The notes under the pieces: generated by a model
Databases searched by the model: none
Told to the model about the DNA's origin: nothing
The model's input: only the letters and a program-made list of their open reading frames with translations
Position numbers and translations under genes: made by a program
NCBI GenBank assembly: GCA_016936235.1
Contig: JAFGPK010000024.1
Location: 1 to 53,121 of the forward strand
Reading direction: 5' to 3'
DNA from: Candidatus Fermentibacteraceae bacterium
GTDB lineage: Bacteria > Fermentibacterota > Fermentibacteria > Fermentibacterales > JCC-6
Length of the DNA stretch: 53,121 bases
In this document: positions 7,228 to 15,695 of the stretch, piece after piece
Layout: every line of letters starts with the position of its first letter
How positions within the stretch are numbered: the first letter of the stretch is position 1

Positions 7228-8472
7228 ATGTCCTCCCGTCTTGAACTGACCTCGGCCCAGGCCAGGGTTGCCGCGCTGCGTTGCCAGCAACTGGCCGGCC
7301 CGCCGCCCCTCGGCGGGAGGGAGACGGCAGCCAGGCTTGTCGAGGACCTGGGCTACATCCAGATAGATACCATATCAGTTGTGAACAGGGCCCATCATCA
7401 TACCATGTGGACCCGCATGGAGAATTACGAACCTGAGATGCTGTGCCTCCTCCAGTCCGAGGACAGAAAGGTCTTCGAGTACTGGGGGCATGCAGCATCA
7501 TACCTTCCCATGAAGGATTACAGGTACTACACCCTCCAGATGCGGAACCATCGCGACCCCATGAGCAAGTGGGCGAAGGACAGACTGGGGAAGTGCGGCC
7601 ATCTCATGGATGATATCCTGGAGAGGATACGCGGGGAGGGGGCTCTGGGCTCGAAGGACTTCGAATCCGCTCCCGGTGTCAGGAAGTCTCAGTGGTGGGA
7701 CTGGAAACCGGCCAAGACCGTACTTGAACTCCTGTTCTGGCGGGGGGACCTCATGATAACCAGGCGGGAGAAATTTCACCGCATATACGATCTGACCGAG
7801 AGGGTTCTCCCACCGGGAACTGACACGACGGTACCCGGTACTGACGAGCTGGGGAGGTTCATGGTTTCAAAGGCGCTGAATGCTCATGGCGCAGCCACCG
7901 AGAAGTCCATCTCGGACCATATCCATGCGGCGGGCAGAAAGATCGTGCGCAGTGCTCTCGGTGGAATGACGGCGGACGGGGAGGTCCTGGCCGCCTCTGT
8001 GGACGGCGAGGACGGTTACTATGTTCTGGCTGGTTCCGAGTATCTCTTCCAGGAGCCGATCCAGTCCCCGAAAACCGTTCACATACTTTCCCCCTTCGAC
8101 AACCTGATAATCGATCGCGGCAGGACGGAAAGGCTGTTCGGCTTCCGCTACGCCCTGGAATGCTATACCCCCAGGGAGAAGAGGGAGTATGGCTATTTCG
8201 TTCTCCCCGTTCTCTGGGGTGACAGGTTCGCGGCCAGGATCGATGCAAGGGCTGACAGGAAGAAGCGGGTCCTGGAGGTGCACAGCGTTCATCTGGAGGA
8301 TGGAATGGGAGATGTCTGCGCCTTCCTGCCGTCCTTCGCTTCGAAGCTATGGGATTTCGCGCGCTGGAACCGATGCGGCTCCATCGATATCGGCAGGGTC
8401 CTCCCCGGGAGACTCCTGCACCAGTTGAAAAGAGAGCTGAGGAAGAGAGAACAGGAGACTCCTCATGAGTGA
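7228..8472 (+). CDS. Winged-helix DNA glycosylase of the YcaQ/AlkX (DUF1006) family
   Basis: 414 residues matching the HTH_42 family that includes E. coli YcaQ and Streptomyces AlkZ, which unhook interstrand crosslinks or excise bulky N-alkylpurines. The catalytic Q-x-D/Q motif is present as QID (Q45-D47) within YIQIDTISVVNRAHHH; the Asp version is typical of the AlkX/YcaQ branch. Other family signatures are FEYWGHAASYLPM, WDWKPAKTVLELLFWRG, DLTERVLP and LSPFDNLIIDRGRTERLFGF-like segments. The ATG at 7228 lies 20 bases after the lipoprotein stop; the gene overlaps the AlkD-like gene by 8 bases. Placement with a second alkyl-purine glycosylase and DinB supports a role in alkylation damage repair. 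Confidence 0.88.
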   Translation: MSSRLELTSAQARVAALRCQQLAGPPPLGGRETAARLVEDLGYIQIDTISVVNRAHHHTMWTRMENYEPEMLCLLQSEDRKVFEYWGHAASYLPMKDYRYYTLQMRNHRDPMSKWAKDRLGKCGHLMDDILERIRGEGALGSKDFESAPGVRKSQWWDWKPAKTVLELLFWRGDLMITRREKFHRIYDLTERVLPPGTDTTVPGTDELGRFMVSKALNAHGAATEKSISDHIHAAGRKIVRSALGGMTADGEVLAASVDGEDGYYVLAGSEYLFQEPIQSPKTVHILSPFDNLIIDRGRTERLFGFRYALECYTPREKREYGYFVLPVLWGDRFAARIDARADRKKRVLEVHSVHLEDGMGDVCAFLPSFASKLWDFARWNRCGSIDIGRVLPGRLLHQLKRELRKREQETPHE

Positions 8473-9178
8473 AATAACGGATCAGGTGAAGCGGGAGCTG
8501 AGAGAGTTCGCCGAGCCGGACAGGGCTGAGTCCCATCAGCGTTTCTTCAAGACAGGACCGGACCAGTACGGCGAGGGTGACATGTTCCTTGGGATCAGGG
8601 TCCCGAACATCAGGACCGTCGTGAAGCGTTTCCGGGGGCTGTCCACCGATGACTGCCTGGACCTGCTTTCCTCGCCCTGGCATGAGGAGAGGCTCTTCTC
8701 TCTGATGATGATGGTGGATTCCTTCAGGAGGGGCGATGAGAGTACGAGGCGGGAGATCTGCGGCCTCTACATGGAAAACACCCGCCGGATAAACAACTGG
8801 GACCTCGTAGACCTGTCCGCTCCCGGCATACCCGGAGCCTGGTTCTACGGCAGGGACAGGACCCTACTCCTGGATCTGGCCCTTTCACGCGACCTGTGGG
8901 AGAGGCGGATATCGATAATCGCCACACAGTATTTCATCGTCAGGGATGACTTTGCCGATACTCTGAGGATATCGGGAATACTGCTGAAAGATGAGCACGA
9001 CCTGATACACAAGGCGGTGGGCTGGATGCTTCGGGAAGTGGGCAAGCGCGACCTCGATACCGAGGAGCGTTTTCTCAGGAAACACTACGCCGATATGCCA
9101 AGGACAATGCTCAGGTACGCCATCGAGAAATTCCCCGAGGAACGCCGGCAGATGTATCTCAGGGGAGCCATCGACTGA
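8465..9178 (+). CDS. AlkD-like DNA alkylation repair protein (HEAT-like repeats)
   Basis: 237 residues, the usual AlkD length. The motifs FFKTGPDQYGEGDMFLGIRVPNIR-type N-terminus, SPWHEERLFSLMMMVD, NNWDLVDLSAPGI, WERRISIIATQYFI, HKAVGWMLREVGKRD and a final MLRYAIEKFP are characteristic of the HEAT-like repeat glycosylases that remove cationic 3- and 7-alkylpurines without base flipping. The key aromatic and acidic residues (NNWDLVD, WERR, GWMLRE) are kept, so activity is likely. ATG 8465 overlaps the YcaQ-like gene by 8 bases, implying coupled translation. It is the last gene of the run; a 236-base gap follows before the next operon's coding start. Confidence 0.92.
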   Translation: MSEITDQVKRELREFAEPDRAESHQRFFKTGPDQYGEGDMFLGIRVPNIRTVVKRFRGLSTDDCLDLLSSPWHEERLFSLMMMVDSFRRGDESTRREICGLYMENTRRINNWDLVDLSAPGIPGAWFYGRDRTLLLDLALSRDLWERRISIIATQYFIVRDDFADTLRISGILLKDEHDLIHKAVGWMLREVGKRDLDTEERFLRKHYADMPRTMLRYAIEKFPEERRQMYLRGAID

Positions 9179-9279
9179 GATCGGCAGCGGACCGCTATGA
9201 TCGCCCGGGCTTGATCCATCCCATCGACTTTGCTCAGCCTCATCGATGGCTCACAATCACATATGGTATCAGTAGGTCT

Positions 9280-9308
9280 TTGACGGCGGACAGGAGCGGG
9301 CATATGTT
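9280..9308 (+). promoter_or_regulatory. Promoter of the acyl-CoA carboxylase operon
   Basis: TTGACG (9280-9285), a 17-base spacer and TATGTT (9303-9308) upstream of the carboxylase beta-subunit start at 9415, predicting an untranslated leader near 100 bases. A small hairpin with arms ACCCGG/CCGGGT (9326-9344) lies in the leader. The same arrangement, TTGACC-17-TATGTT, occurs at 13033. Assigned by sequence match only. Confidence 0.55.
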
Positions 9309-9414
9309 CTTTTCTGCAGAAACTGACCCGGACATGAACCGGGTACGGGACATCTACCCCGACATGCCTGTTACCTGCCGTCCGGTCAACATCACAACAG
9401 CCGAGGGGGATCAC

Positions 9415-10992
9415 ATGGACAGACTTGACGATCTGAGGGAACAGGCACGAGCCGGCGGTGGACCCGATAAGGTCGGTAAGCGTCATGAAGAAGGCAAACT
9501 CACCGCCCGCGAGCGGCTCGACCTTCTGCTTGACAAGGATTCCTTCAACGAACTGGGCATGCTGGTTACGCACACCTGCCATGATTTCGGCATGGAGGAC
9601 AAGAGATTCCTCGGCGACGGTGTTGTGACAGGTTATGGCACCGTACATGGCAGGCTTGTTTACGTTATATCAGAGGATTTCACCGTCCTGGGGGGTTCCC
9701 TCTCGAAGAAGTTCGCCGAGAAGATAGCCATGACGCAGTCGCTTGCCCTGAAGAACGGCGCGCCGATGATCAACATCAAGGATTCGGGGGGAGCCCGTAT
9801 CCAGGAGGGCATAGATTCCCTGGCCGGTTACGGCATGGTGTTCATGGGCAACGTGAGAGCTTCCGGCGTGATCCCCCAGATCTCGGTGATAATGGGTCCC
9901 TGCGCAGGAGGGGCCGTCTATTCGCCGGCCCTGACGGATTTCGTGTTCATGGTGGACAACAGGAGCTATATGTTCCTCACAGGTCCCGACGTGATAAAGG
10001 AGGTGACCCACGAGGATGTGACCTTCGAGGGGCTGGGAGGAGCCGCCGCCCACAATTCCAGGAGCGGTGTGGCCCACTTCAAGTGCGATTCGGAGGAGCA
10101 ATCCATCGCCATGATCAGGGATCTGCTCACCTACCTTCCCCAGAACAATATGGAGGATCCCCCCGTGATGCTCCAGCAGAAGAAGGGGGGGCTTCGGAAC
10201 AAGCTGGGGGCGCTGATAAAGCAGGTCAAGGGAGGCAACAGGGGAGAGGCCCTCGAAAAGGTGCTTCCGGACAATCAGTCGCTTCCCTACGATATGAAGA
10301 GGATCATAGAGGGAATAATGGATGAGGATTCCTTCCTCGAGGTCCATAAGCATTTCGCCCCCAACCTTATCGTCGGCTTCGGCCGTCTGGAAGGGATGCC
10401 CGTCGGAATAGTGGCCAACCAGCCTGCCCACCTGGCCGGTGTCCTGGATACGCTATCTTCCGCCAAGGGGGCCAGGTTCGTGCGGTTCTGCGACGCCTTC
10501 AACATACCGCTGCTGGTTCTCGAGGATGCTCCCGGATTCCTCCCCGGCGTCAGCCAGGAACACACTGGCGTCATAAAGGAGGGGGCAAAGCTACTCTACG
10601 CCTTCTGCGAGGCCACCGTCCCCAGGATAACCGTGGTGATACGCAAGGCTTACGGCGGTGCGTACATAGCGATGAACTCGAAACAGATCGGGGCCGACCT
10701 GAACTACGCGTGGCCCACGGCACAGATCGCCGTCATGGGCGCGGAAGGAGCTGTCAAGATACTGCATCGCAGGACGCTGGCGACCGCGTCCGATCCGGAC
10801 CGGGAGAAGAAGAAGCTGGTGGACCAGTACAACGAGAAGTTCAATAATCCTTACATTTCCGCCAACAGGGGCTACATTGACGAGGTGATAAAGCCCTCCG
10901 AGACCAGGATCAGGCTCATCGCCGCCTTTACTTCATTGAGTACGAAACTCGAGAAAAGGATAGACCGCAAGCACGGGAACATGCCGCTATGA
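9415..10992 (+). CDS. Acyl-CoA (propionyl-CoA type) carboxylase, carboxyltransferase beta subunit
   Basis: 525-residue carboxyltransferase that moves CO2 from carboxybiotin to an acyl-CoA or, in decarboxylating relatives, the reverse. Crotonase-fold halves are clear: N-terminal KRHEEGKLTARERLDLLLD, SGGARIQEG and GPCAGGAVYSPALTDF oxyanion-hole segments, then the C-terminal ANQPAHLAGVLD, PGFLPG and KAYGGAYIAM. This architecture is that of PccB/MmdA. The ATG at 9415 has a GAGGGGG site seven bases upstream. It overlaps the biotin carboxylase gene as ATGA and is followed by a biotin carrier gene. Substrate preference (propionyl- versus acetyl- or other CoA) is not fixed by sequence alone; no Na+-pump decarboxylase membrane subunit is nearby, favouring a carboxylase. 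Confidence 0.93.
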   Translation: MDRLDDLREQARAGGGPDKVGKRHEEGKLTARERLDLLLDKDSFNELGMLVTHTCHDFGMEDKRFLGDGVVTGYGTVHGRLVYVISEDFTVLGGSLSKKFAEKIAMTQSLALKNGAPMINIKDSGGARIQEGIDSLAGYGMVFMGNVRASGVIPQISVIMGPCAGGAVYSPALTDFVFMVDNRSYMFLTGPDVIKEVTHEDVTFEGLGGAAAHNSRSGVAHFKCDSEEQSIAMIRDLLTYLPQNNMEDPPVMLQQKKGGLRNKLGALIKQVKGGNRGEALEKVLPDNQSLPYDMKRIIEGIMDEDSFLEVHKHFAPNLIVGFGRLEGMPVGIVANQPAHLAGVLDTLSSAKGARFVRFCDAFNIPLLVLEDAPGFLPGVSQEHTGVIKEGAKLLYAFCEATVPRITVVIRKAYGGAYIAMNSKQIGADLNYAWPTAQIAVMGAEGAVKILHRRTLATASDPDREKKKLVDQYNEKFNNPYISANRGYIDEVIKPSETRIRLIAAFTSLSTKLEKRIDRKHGNMPL

Positions 10993-12482
10993 TCGGGTTC
11001 GCCAAGATCCTGGTGGCCAACAGGGGTGAGATAGCCATCAGGATCATGCGGGCCTGCAGGGAGATGGGTATAGAATCTGTGGCGGTCTATTCCGAGATTG
11101 ACAGGACCGCCAAGCATGTGCGGTACGCGGACGAAGCCTACTGCATAGGCCCGGCGTCGTCGATGGAGAGTTACCTGAGGATAGACAGGGTGATCGAGAC
11201 CGCCATTCAAAGCGGATGCCAGGCGGTCCACCCCGGCTATGGATTCCTGGCGGAGAATCCCGCTCTGCCCGCAGCCTGCGTTGACGCGGGAATCACCTTC
11301 ATCGGACCTTCGGCTGAGTCCATGGCTCTTCTGGGCAACAAGACCCAGGCCAGGAGAATGGCTGTCGAGGCGGAGATACCCATTGTTCCCGGAACCACCG
11401 AGCCCCTCTCGGATATTACGGAAGCCGAGGCCGTGGTCAGGGATATGGGGCTTCCGGTCCTCCTCAAGGCTGCAGGCGGCGGCGGCGGCAAGGGAGTTCG
11501 GGTAGTAAGGTCCGCGTCCCAGCTCAGGTCAAGTCTCGAGCAGGCCACGGCCGAGGCGAAGGCCGCTTTCAACAATCCTGACATCTACATAGAAAGATAT
11601 CTTGAGCGGCCCAGGCATGTGGAGATACAGGTGCTCGCCGATCATCACGGCAATGTGGTGCACCTGTCTGAGAGGGAATGCTCGGTACAGAGGCGGTTCC
11701 AGAAGCTGATCGAAGAGTCGCCCAGCTGCGCGCTGGACCAGGACCTGCGGCACAGGATGGGCGAGGCCGCAAGGAGGGCCGTCCTGGCTTCGGACTACCA
11801 CAATGCAGGGACCGTTGAGTTCCTGCTTGATTCCACCGGCAGTTTCTATTTCTGCGAGGTGAACGCCAGGCTCCAGGTTGAGCACCCTGTTACGGAGCTG
11901 GTTACCGGCGTGGACATAGTCAAGGAGCAGATCCTGATCGCCCAGGGGCATCCGCTGTCATTCGGCCAGGAGGACGTGGTACTCAGGGGGGCAGCCATCG
12001 AGTGCAGGATCTGCGCCGAGGATCCCGTCACCTTCCTCCCATCCACCGGGACCATCACGGAACTGGAGGAGCCCTCGGGACCCGGTGTAAGACTGGATTC
12101 AGGTATCAGCGAGGGGTACCAGGTGTCCCTGTACTACGATCCTCTCATCTCGAAGCTGCTGGTCTGGGGAAGGGACCGGGATGAGGCGCTGGCAAGGATG
12201 AAAAGGGCCCTTCAGGAGTACAGGATCAAGGGCATACACACTACCATACCGTTCCACCTCAAGGCCCTTGAGCACGGATCGTTCAGGAGCGGTCAGTACG
12301 ATACCGGCATTGTACAGGAGATAGAACACCCGGAGACGGACATACACATTGAGGTCGCGGCCATCGCGGCTGCCATCGTGGCCGGCGAGGACATTGCCGT
12401 GGAGCTTGGCGGCAGGTCCGAGGAGAGCCGATGGAAAATGCTGGGGAGGGTTGGCAATGGCCTTCGTCGTTCGAAGTGGTGA
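10989..12482 (+). CDS. Biotin carboxylase subunit of acyl-CoA carboxylase
   Basis: 497 residues: ATP-dependent carboxylation of biotin on the carrier protein. ATP-grasp features are all seen: [14 protein letters not shown] at the N-terminus, [13 protein letters not shown], the glycine-rich loop [41 protein letters not shown] and the catalytic region [16 protein letters not shown], where the more common form is [12 protein letters not shown]. The C-terminal 50 or so residues (alanine-rich, [12 protein letters not shown]) extend beyond the core and resemble the linker that in fused alpha subunits leads into the carrier domain. Start ATG 10989 overlaps the beta-subunit stop; the end overlaps the carrier gene by 26 bases. 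Confidence 0.94.
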   Translation: MIGFAKILVANRGEIAIRIMRACREMGIESVAVYSEIDRTAKHVRYADEAYCIGPASSMESYLRIDRVIETAIQSGCQAVHPGYGFLAENPALPAACVDAGITFIGPSAESMALLGNKTQARRMAVEAEIPIVPGTTEPLSDITEAEAVVRDMGLPVLLKAAGGGGGKGVRVVRSASQLRSSLEQATAEAKAAFNNPDIYIERYLERPRHVEIQVLADHHGNVVHLSERECSVQRRFQKLIEESPSCALDQDLRHRMGEAARRAVLASDYHNAGTVEFLLDSTGSFYFCEVNARLQVEHPVTELVTGVDIVKEQILIAQGHPLSFGQEDVVLRGAAIECRICAEDPVTFLPSTGTITELEEPSGPGVRLDSGISEGYQVSLYYDPLISKLLVWGRDRDEALARMKRALQEYRIKGIHTTIPFHLKALEHGSFRSGQYDTGIVQEIEHPETDIHIEVAAIAAAIVAGEDIAVELGGRSEESRWKMLGRVGNGLRRSKW

Positions 12483-12960
12483 CCGGCAGTTCCTGGTAAG
12501 TCCCAGGCTGGTGGAGAGCGGAGAGCATGAGGACCACTACCTGGTCCTGATGGATGATATCGAGTACCGTCTCAGCGTTACGCGGATAACTCCCACTCAT
12601 CTCTCGATCCTCCTTGGCAACAAGTCCTACAATGTGGAGGTTGAGAAGAGCGATAACGAGTACAGGGTGACCACCAGGGGAGAGGTCTTCTCCTTCAGGG
12701 TCCATGACGAGTATCTGCAGTCCGCCGAGGAGGAATCCGCAGGCGGTGAAGCGGTCATCACCGCTCCCATGCCCGGGCTTGTCGTCCGAGTGATGGTGAA
12801 GGAGGGCGACGAGGTCAGGGCGGGGCAGGGACTCCTCGTCCTTGAGGCCATGAAGATGCAGAACGAAATACCCTCCCCCGGCTCGGGTACCGTAAAGGAG
12901 ATCCCTGTCCAGCAGGGCAGGACAGTGATGACAGGGGATGTTCTGGTAGTCATCGAGTGA
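12457..12960 (+). CDS. Biotin carboxyl carrier protein of acyl-CoA carboxylase
   Basis: 167 residues ending in a biotinyl domain with [18 protein letters not shown] and the biotinylation site EAMKMQNE (K133). The N-terminal half ([17 protein letters not shown]…[15 protein letters not shown]) resembles the small beta-barrel domain that links carboxyltransferase and carrier in PCC-type alpha subunits (BT domain), so the gene looks like the tail of a PccA that has become separate. ATG 12457 has a strong GGGGAGGG site six bases upstream, inside the biotin carboxylase gene, giving a 26-base overlap. Last gene of the carboxylase operon; no T-rich terminator was recognised downstream. Confidence 0.92.
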   Translation: MAFVVRSGDRQFLVSPRLVESGEHEDHYLVLMDDIEYRLSVTRITPTHLSILLGNKSYNVEVEKSDNEYRVTTRGEVFSFRVHDEYLQSAEEESAGGEAVITAPMPGLVVRVMVKEGDEVRAGQGLLVLEAMKMQNEIPSPGSGTVKEIPVQQGRTVMTGDVLVVIE

Positions 12961-13032
12961 TCCCGCACCTGTGAATGCCATAACGGGATCAAGCCTCTTA
13001 ACGCTGAATTCACGCACTGATCCAGCAGGTCT

Positions 13033-13061
13033 TTGACCGTGACTCTGTTCCGCTATATGTT
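13033..13061 (+). promoter_or_regulatory. Promoter upstream of the 13128 gene
   Basis: TTGACC (13033-13038), a 17-base spacer and TATGTT (13056-13061), closely like the carboxylase promoter at 9280 (both preceded by GTCTT or GGTCTT). It predicts a transcript start near 13068, about 60 bases before the GTG start at 13128. Confidence 0.5.
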
Positions 13062-13127
13062 CAGGTCCGGCAGGATATTACGGCGGCTGTCACCGAATGT
13101 CCCTCCAGTATTTCAAGGGGGTATGAC

Positions 13128-14168
13128 GTGGAAGTAATACGTGAGAAGGACATCGTGAGGATACGGGGAATCGAGGGCTTCAGCCCTGCGGAGTACGCCA
13201 GCAGCGTCCACGGTTCCCAGGCCAGGATACTCGAAGGAATAGGAGAGCCCCTCTCGTACGATGACCTGATATGCTACAGCGGATTTGCTTTCAGGGTTGG
13301 GATCAGCGACAGGATGTGTCCCAGCGCGGCACATCCCTGCTGCGGTTACCAGTGCGTCAGAGGAAGCACGAATGCCATTCCCTGGAGGCTGGACCTGTAT
13401 GAACGCCTTCCATGGGAGGATGCAAAGGACGATCCTGAAGTCTTCCGCGCGAAGGTGAACAGGGCTGTGGCCGCCAGTATAGACAGGGGCATACCAGTTC
13501 TTTACGGGGGGGAGGAGGACGGTCTCATAGTAGGGTACGCCGACGGTGGCGAACGATGGCGGTGCCTTCATCCCTATCACAAGTGGGGAGGCGAGGAGTT
13601 CTGGCACGATGAGGCGGAGGGTTTTGCCGGAGGAAGCTGGCCCTGGGCTGTCGTGATATGGCGTGAGCCAAAGCCCGAGTCGGAGTTGCTGTCGGACGGA
13701 GTGCTGCTGGAGAACGCTCTCCGGCAGGCCGTGGACATGTGGACGGCCCCGAAGCAGGAGGACCAGTACCTGTGCGGGGATTCGGCCTACAGCTTCTGGC
13801 TGGACTGGCTGGCTGGCGTGGACAGCGGCGCGGTCGGGGATCCCAGGTCGGGCATGCAGGGAAACGGCTGGTGCTACGATGTGCTGATACACAGCCGCGG
13901 CATAGCGGGTCGATGGCTCGGATGGAAGGCAGAGGAACTGGGAGGAGAAGCCGGAAGGCACCTGCATCTGGCTGCCGAACACTACGATGAGCTGGCCGGA
14001 GTGCTGTCAGAGGGGATAGAGGACGCCTGGAGCCTGGCACTTCCTCCGCAGAAATTCGATGAATGGACAACCGTCATGCGCCGGGATCAGACGGAGCGTC
14101 TTAAGAGAGCCCGTAATCATGACAGAGATGCGATATCCGCGATTCAGGGGGCACTTGAACTCATCTGA
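13128..14168 (+). CDS. Uncharacterised protein, possibly BtrH-like papain-fold
   Basis: 346 residues, no signal peptide or membrane segment. Several features recall the BtrH N-terminal/DUF4872-like group of cysteine-peptidase-fold acyltransferases and relatives: an early YDDLICYSGFAFRVGI segment, a Cys-rich SAAHPCCGYQCVRGST, then GIPVLYGGEEDGLIVGYADGG and SWPWAVVIWRE. Which Cys/His would be catalytic is unclear. The C-terminal half is tryptophan-rich and helical (DSAYSFWLDWLAGVD, NGWCYDVLIHSRGIAGRWL), with helices that could carry a second domain. The start is GTG 13128, chosen because an AAGGGGG site lies at 13114-13121 and the nearby ATG at 13123 is in a closed frame. It has its own promoter and no operon partners on its strand. 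Function unknown. Confidence 0.6.
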   Translation: MEVIREKDIVRIRGIEGFSPAEYASSVHGSQARILEGIGEPLSYDDLICYSGFAFRVGISDRMCPSAAHPCCGYQCVRGSTNAIPWRLDLYERLPWEDAKDDPEVFRAKVNRAVAASIDRGIPVLYGGEEDGLIVGYADGGERWRCLHPYHKWGGEEFWHDEAEGFAGGSWPWAVVIWREPKPESELLSDGVLLENALRQAVDMWTAPKQEDQYLCGDSAYSFWLDWLAGVDSGAVGDPRSGMQGNGWCYDVLIHSRGIAGRWLGWKAEELGGEAGRHLHLAAEHYDELAGVLSEGIEDAWSLALPPQKFDEWTTVMRRDQTERLKRARNHDRDAISAIQGALELI

Positions 14169-14186
14169 GACACTGCGGTAACGGGA

Positions 14187-14675
14187 TCAGTTGACATCCC
14201 CCAGATAGGCGGGGCCTTCGTATTCCCCTGACATTACAGCGGGGAGTATCCCGGCCAGAATGGAAGGGTATATCCTTATTCTCCCGAGTGCTTCCGGGCT
14301 GACCCACTCTATTCCCGTCTGCCATGGATCAGGCACCCGCTGAACATCTTTCCGGTGAACGGGTCTGGCCAGGAATACAAGCTCCGTCTGGTGGACATCA
14401 CCCTCCCACTCTGCGAATTCATGGTTGGCCCCGATGTAATCCCTGGCCAGTATCAGTCTGCCCGGCTCGATGACCCAGCCGGTCTCTTCCAGGACTTCGC
14501 GGCATAGAGCTTCCGTGAGGGTCTCTCCGAACCTCTGACCGCCTCCGGGGAGAAGGTAGAAATCCCCCTGCCGGTCACGGTTCACCGTGAGGAGCAGTCT
14601 TCCCTCCATTACGATAATGGCCTTGCAGGAGTTGCGTTTCCTGCCCCTGCCATCGGTTTCGAATGGCTCAGACAT
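14187..14675 (-). CDS. Nudix hydrolase
   Basis: 162 residues. The Nudix box is complete: G-x5-E-x7-REVLEETGW in the segment starting GGGQRFGETLTEA, giving Mg2+-dependent hydrolysis of a nucleoside diphosphate linked to another moiety. The N-terminus (CKAIIVMEGRLLLTVNRD) is the usual first strand. The short insert HEFAEWEGDVHQTELVFLAR places the product near ADP-ribose/nucleotide-sugar or mutT-like subfamilies, but the substrate cannot be assigned. The longer open frame reaches 14756; ATG 14675 is preferred because it begins one base after the stop of the prepilin peptidase gene, indicating an operon and coupled translation, though the two functions have no obvious link. Confidence 0.88.
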   Translation of the reverse strand: MSEPFETDGRGRKRNSCKAIIVMEGRLLLTVNRDRQGDFYLLPGGGQRFGETLTEALCREVLEETGWVIEPGRLILARDYIGANHEFAEWEGDVHQTELVFLARPVHRKDVQRVPDPWQTGIEWVSPEALGRIRIYPSILAGILPAVMSGEYEGPAYLGDVN

Positions 14676-14676
14676 C

Positions 14677-15507
14677 TCAGACGGACAGACCCAGCCGAAG
14701 GTACAGTTCCCAGATGGCCTGGCCGGCGAAGACTGCAAGGACGGACCCCAGGGCAAGAAAAGGCCCGAACGGGAGTGGTATCCTCCTGTTCCTGCCGGCT
14801 ATGATCACGGCGATCCCCGTAAGGGCTCCCGTGAGGAAGGAAAGGAACAGGGCCACGGCCGTGAGGGAGGGCCCCAGGAAGGCGCCGATCATCCCCGCCA
14901 GCTTGATGTCTCCCCAGCCCATGCCCCCCTGGAAATCCCTGGATTCATCCTCGTGTCCCTCGGGAGCGATGGTGTAGCCCGGCTTTCCTCTCAGGAGGAT
15001 CCCGGCCACGGTCCTTATCAGGAAGAACACGAGAAAGGCTGCCGCTGCGGTGATGAGGTGAGGCAGGAGGTCACCGGTTCCCGGCGCCAGGGTGAAGAGC
15101 AGTCCGGCCGCGATCCCTCCGATGCTCACGCTGTCTAGTATTATCCAGTGATCGATATCGGTGAGGATGGTGCAGATCAGAAGCGAAATGAATACCGAGT
15201 GCTTCAGCCACAGCCAGGATGGACCGAACCTGAGGAACAAGCCAAGGAAGAGCAGTCCCGTGACAAGTTCCACCAGTGCGTACCTGAAGGAGAAGCTGCC
15301 GCCGCAGGACCTGCATCTGCCCCGAAGGAAGAACCAGCTCACCACAGGGATGTTGTCATGCCATTTTATCGCGGTCCCGCATGAGGTGCACCTGCTCGAC
15401 GGCCTCACAATGGATTCCCCCCTGGGAACCCTCCATGCCACCACGTTGAGGAAACTACCCACGGCCGAGCCGAAAAGAAATGAGAAAAGGAGATATACAG
15501 CCCTCAA
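14677..15507 (-). CDS. pilD: Type IV prepilin peptidase / leader N-methyltransferase
   Basis: 276-residue inner-membrane aspartyl protease (A24) that cleaves and N-methylates type IV pilin-like and type II secretion pseudopilin precursors. It has the N-terminal GSFLNVVAWRVPRGESIV, two CxxC pairs of the zinc-binding methyltransferase domain (CTSCG, CRSCG), the first catalytic Asp in TDIDHW and the second in the GWGDIKL (GxGD) motif, and about eight hydrophobic helices. The presence of a full bifunctional form implies type IV pili or a type II secretion system elsewhere in the genome. It is divergent from the porin gene with the 15553 promoter between them. Confidence 0.95.
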   Translation of the reverse strand: MRAVYLLFSFLFGSAVGSFLNVVAWRVPRGESIVRPSSRCTSCGTAIKWHDNIPVVSWFFLRGRCRSCGGSFSFRYALVELVTGLLFLGLFLRFGPSWLWLKHSVFISLLICTILTDIDHWIILDSVSIGGIAAGLLFTLAPGTGDLLPHLITAAAAFLVFFLIRTVAGILLRGKPGYTIAPEGHEDESRDFQGGMGWGDIKLAGMIGAFLGPSLTAVALFLSFLTGALTGIAVIIAGRNRRIPLPFGPFLALGSVLAVFAGQAIWELYLRLGLSV

Positions 15508-15552
15508 AATACCGCCCCTGATGAGAATACCTATGGAAAGAGTAAAAAATAC

Positions 15553-15581
15553 TTGGCTATTCCGAATTGCTTTAGTATAAT
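15553..15581 (+). promoter_or_regulatory. Strong promoter of the first porin gene
   Basis: TTGGCT (15553-15558), 17-base spacer, consensus TATAAT (15576-15581). It sits in a visibly AT-rich island that contrasts with the surrounding sequence. The porin ATG is at 15696, so the leader is about 110 bases. A perfect -10 and optimal spacing suggest high expression, as expected for a major outer-membrane protein. Confidence 0.75.
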
Positions 15582-15695
15582 CCTGAGAATTCCGAGAAGG
15601 GAGTAGGTTCCCGAGTGGAGTCTGACTCTAGCAGGCCATCGCCTACGTTACCTGAACTCGGACCAAGCGAGTATACATCAAACGGAGGGAGTACT

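Noticed and set aside
12979-14186. Repeated TAACGGGATCA at the 3-prime ends of the carrier gene and the 13128 gene
   Set aside because: An 11-base match is expected many times by chance in a window this size, and the flanks do not align.
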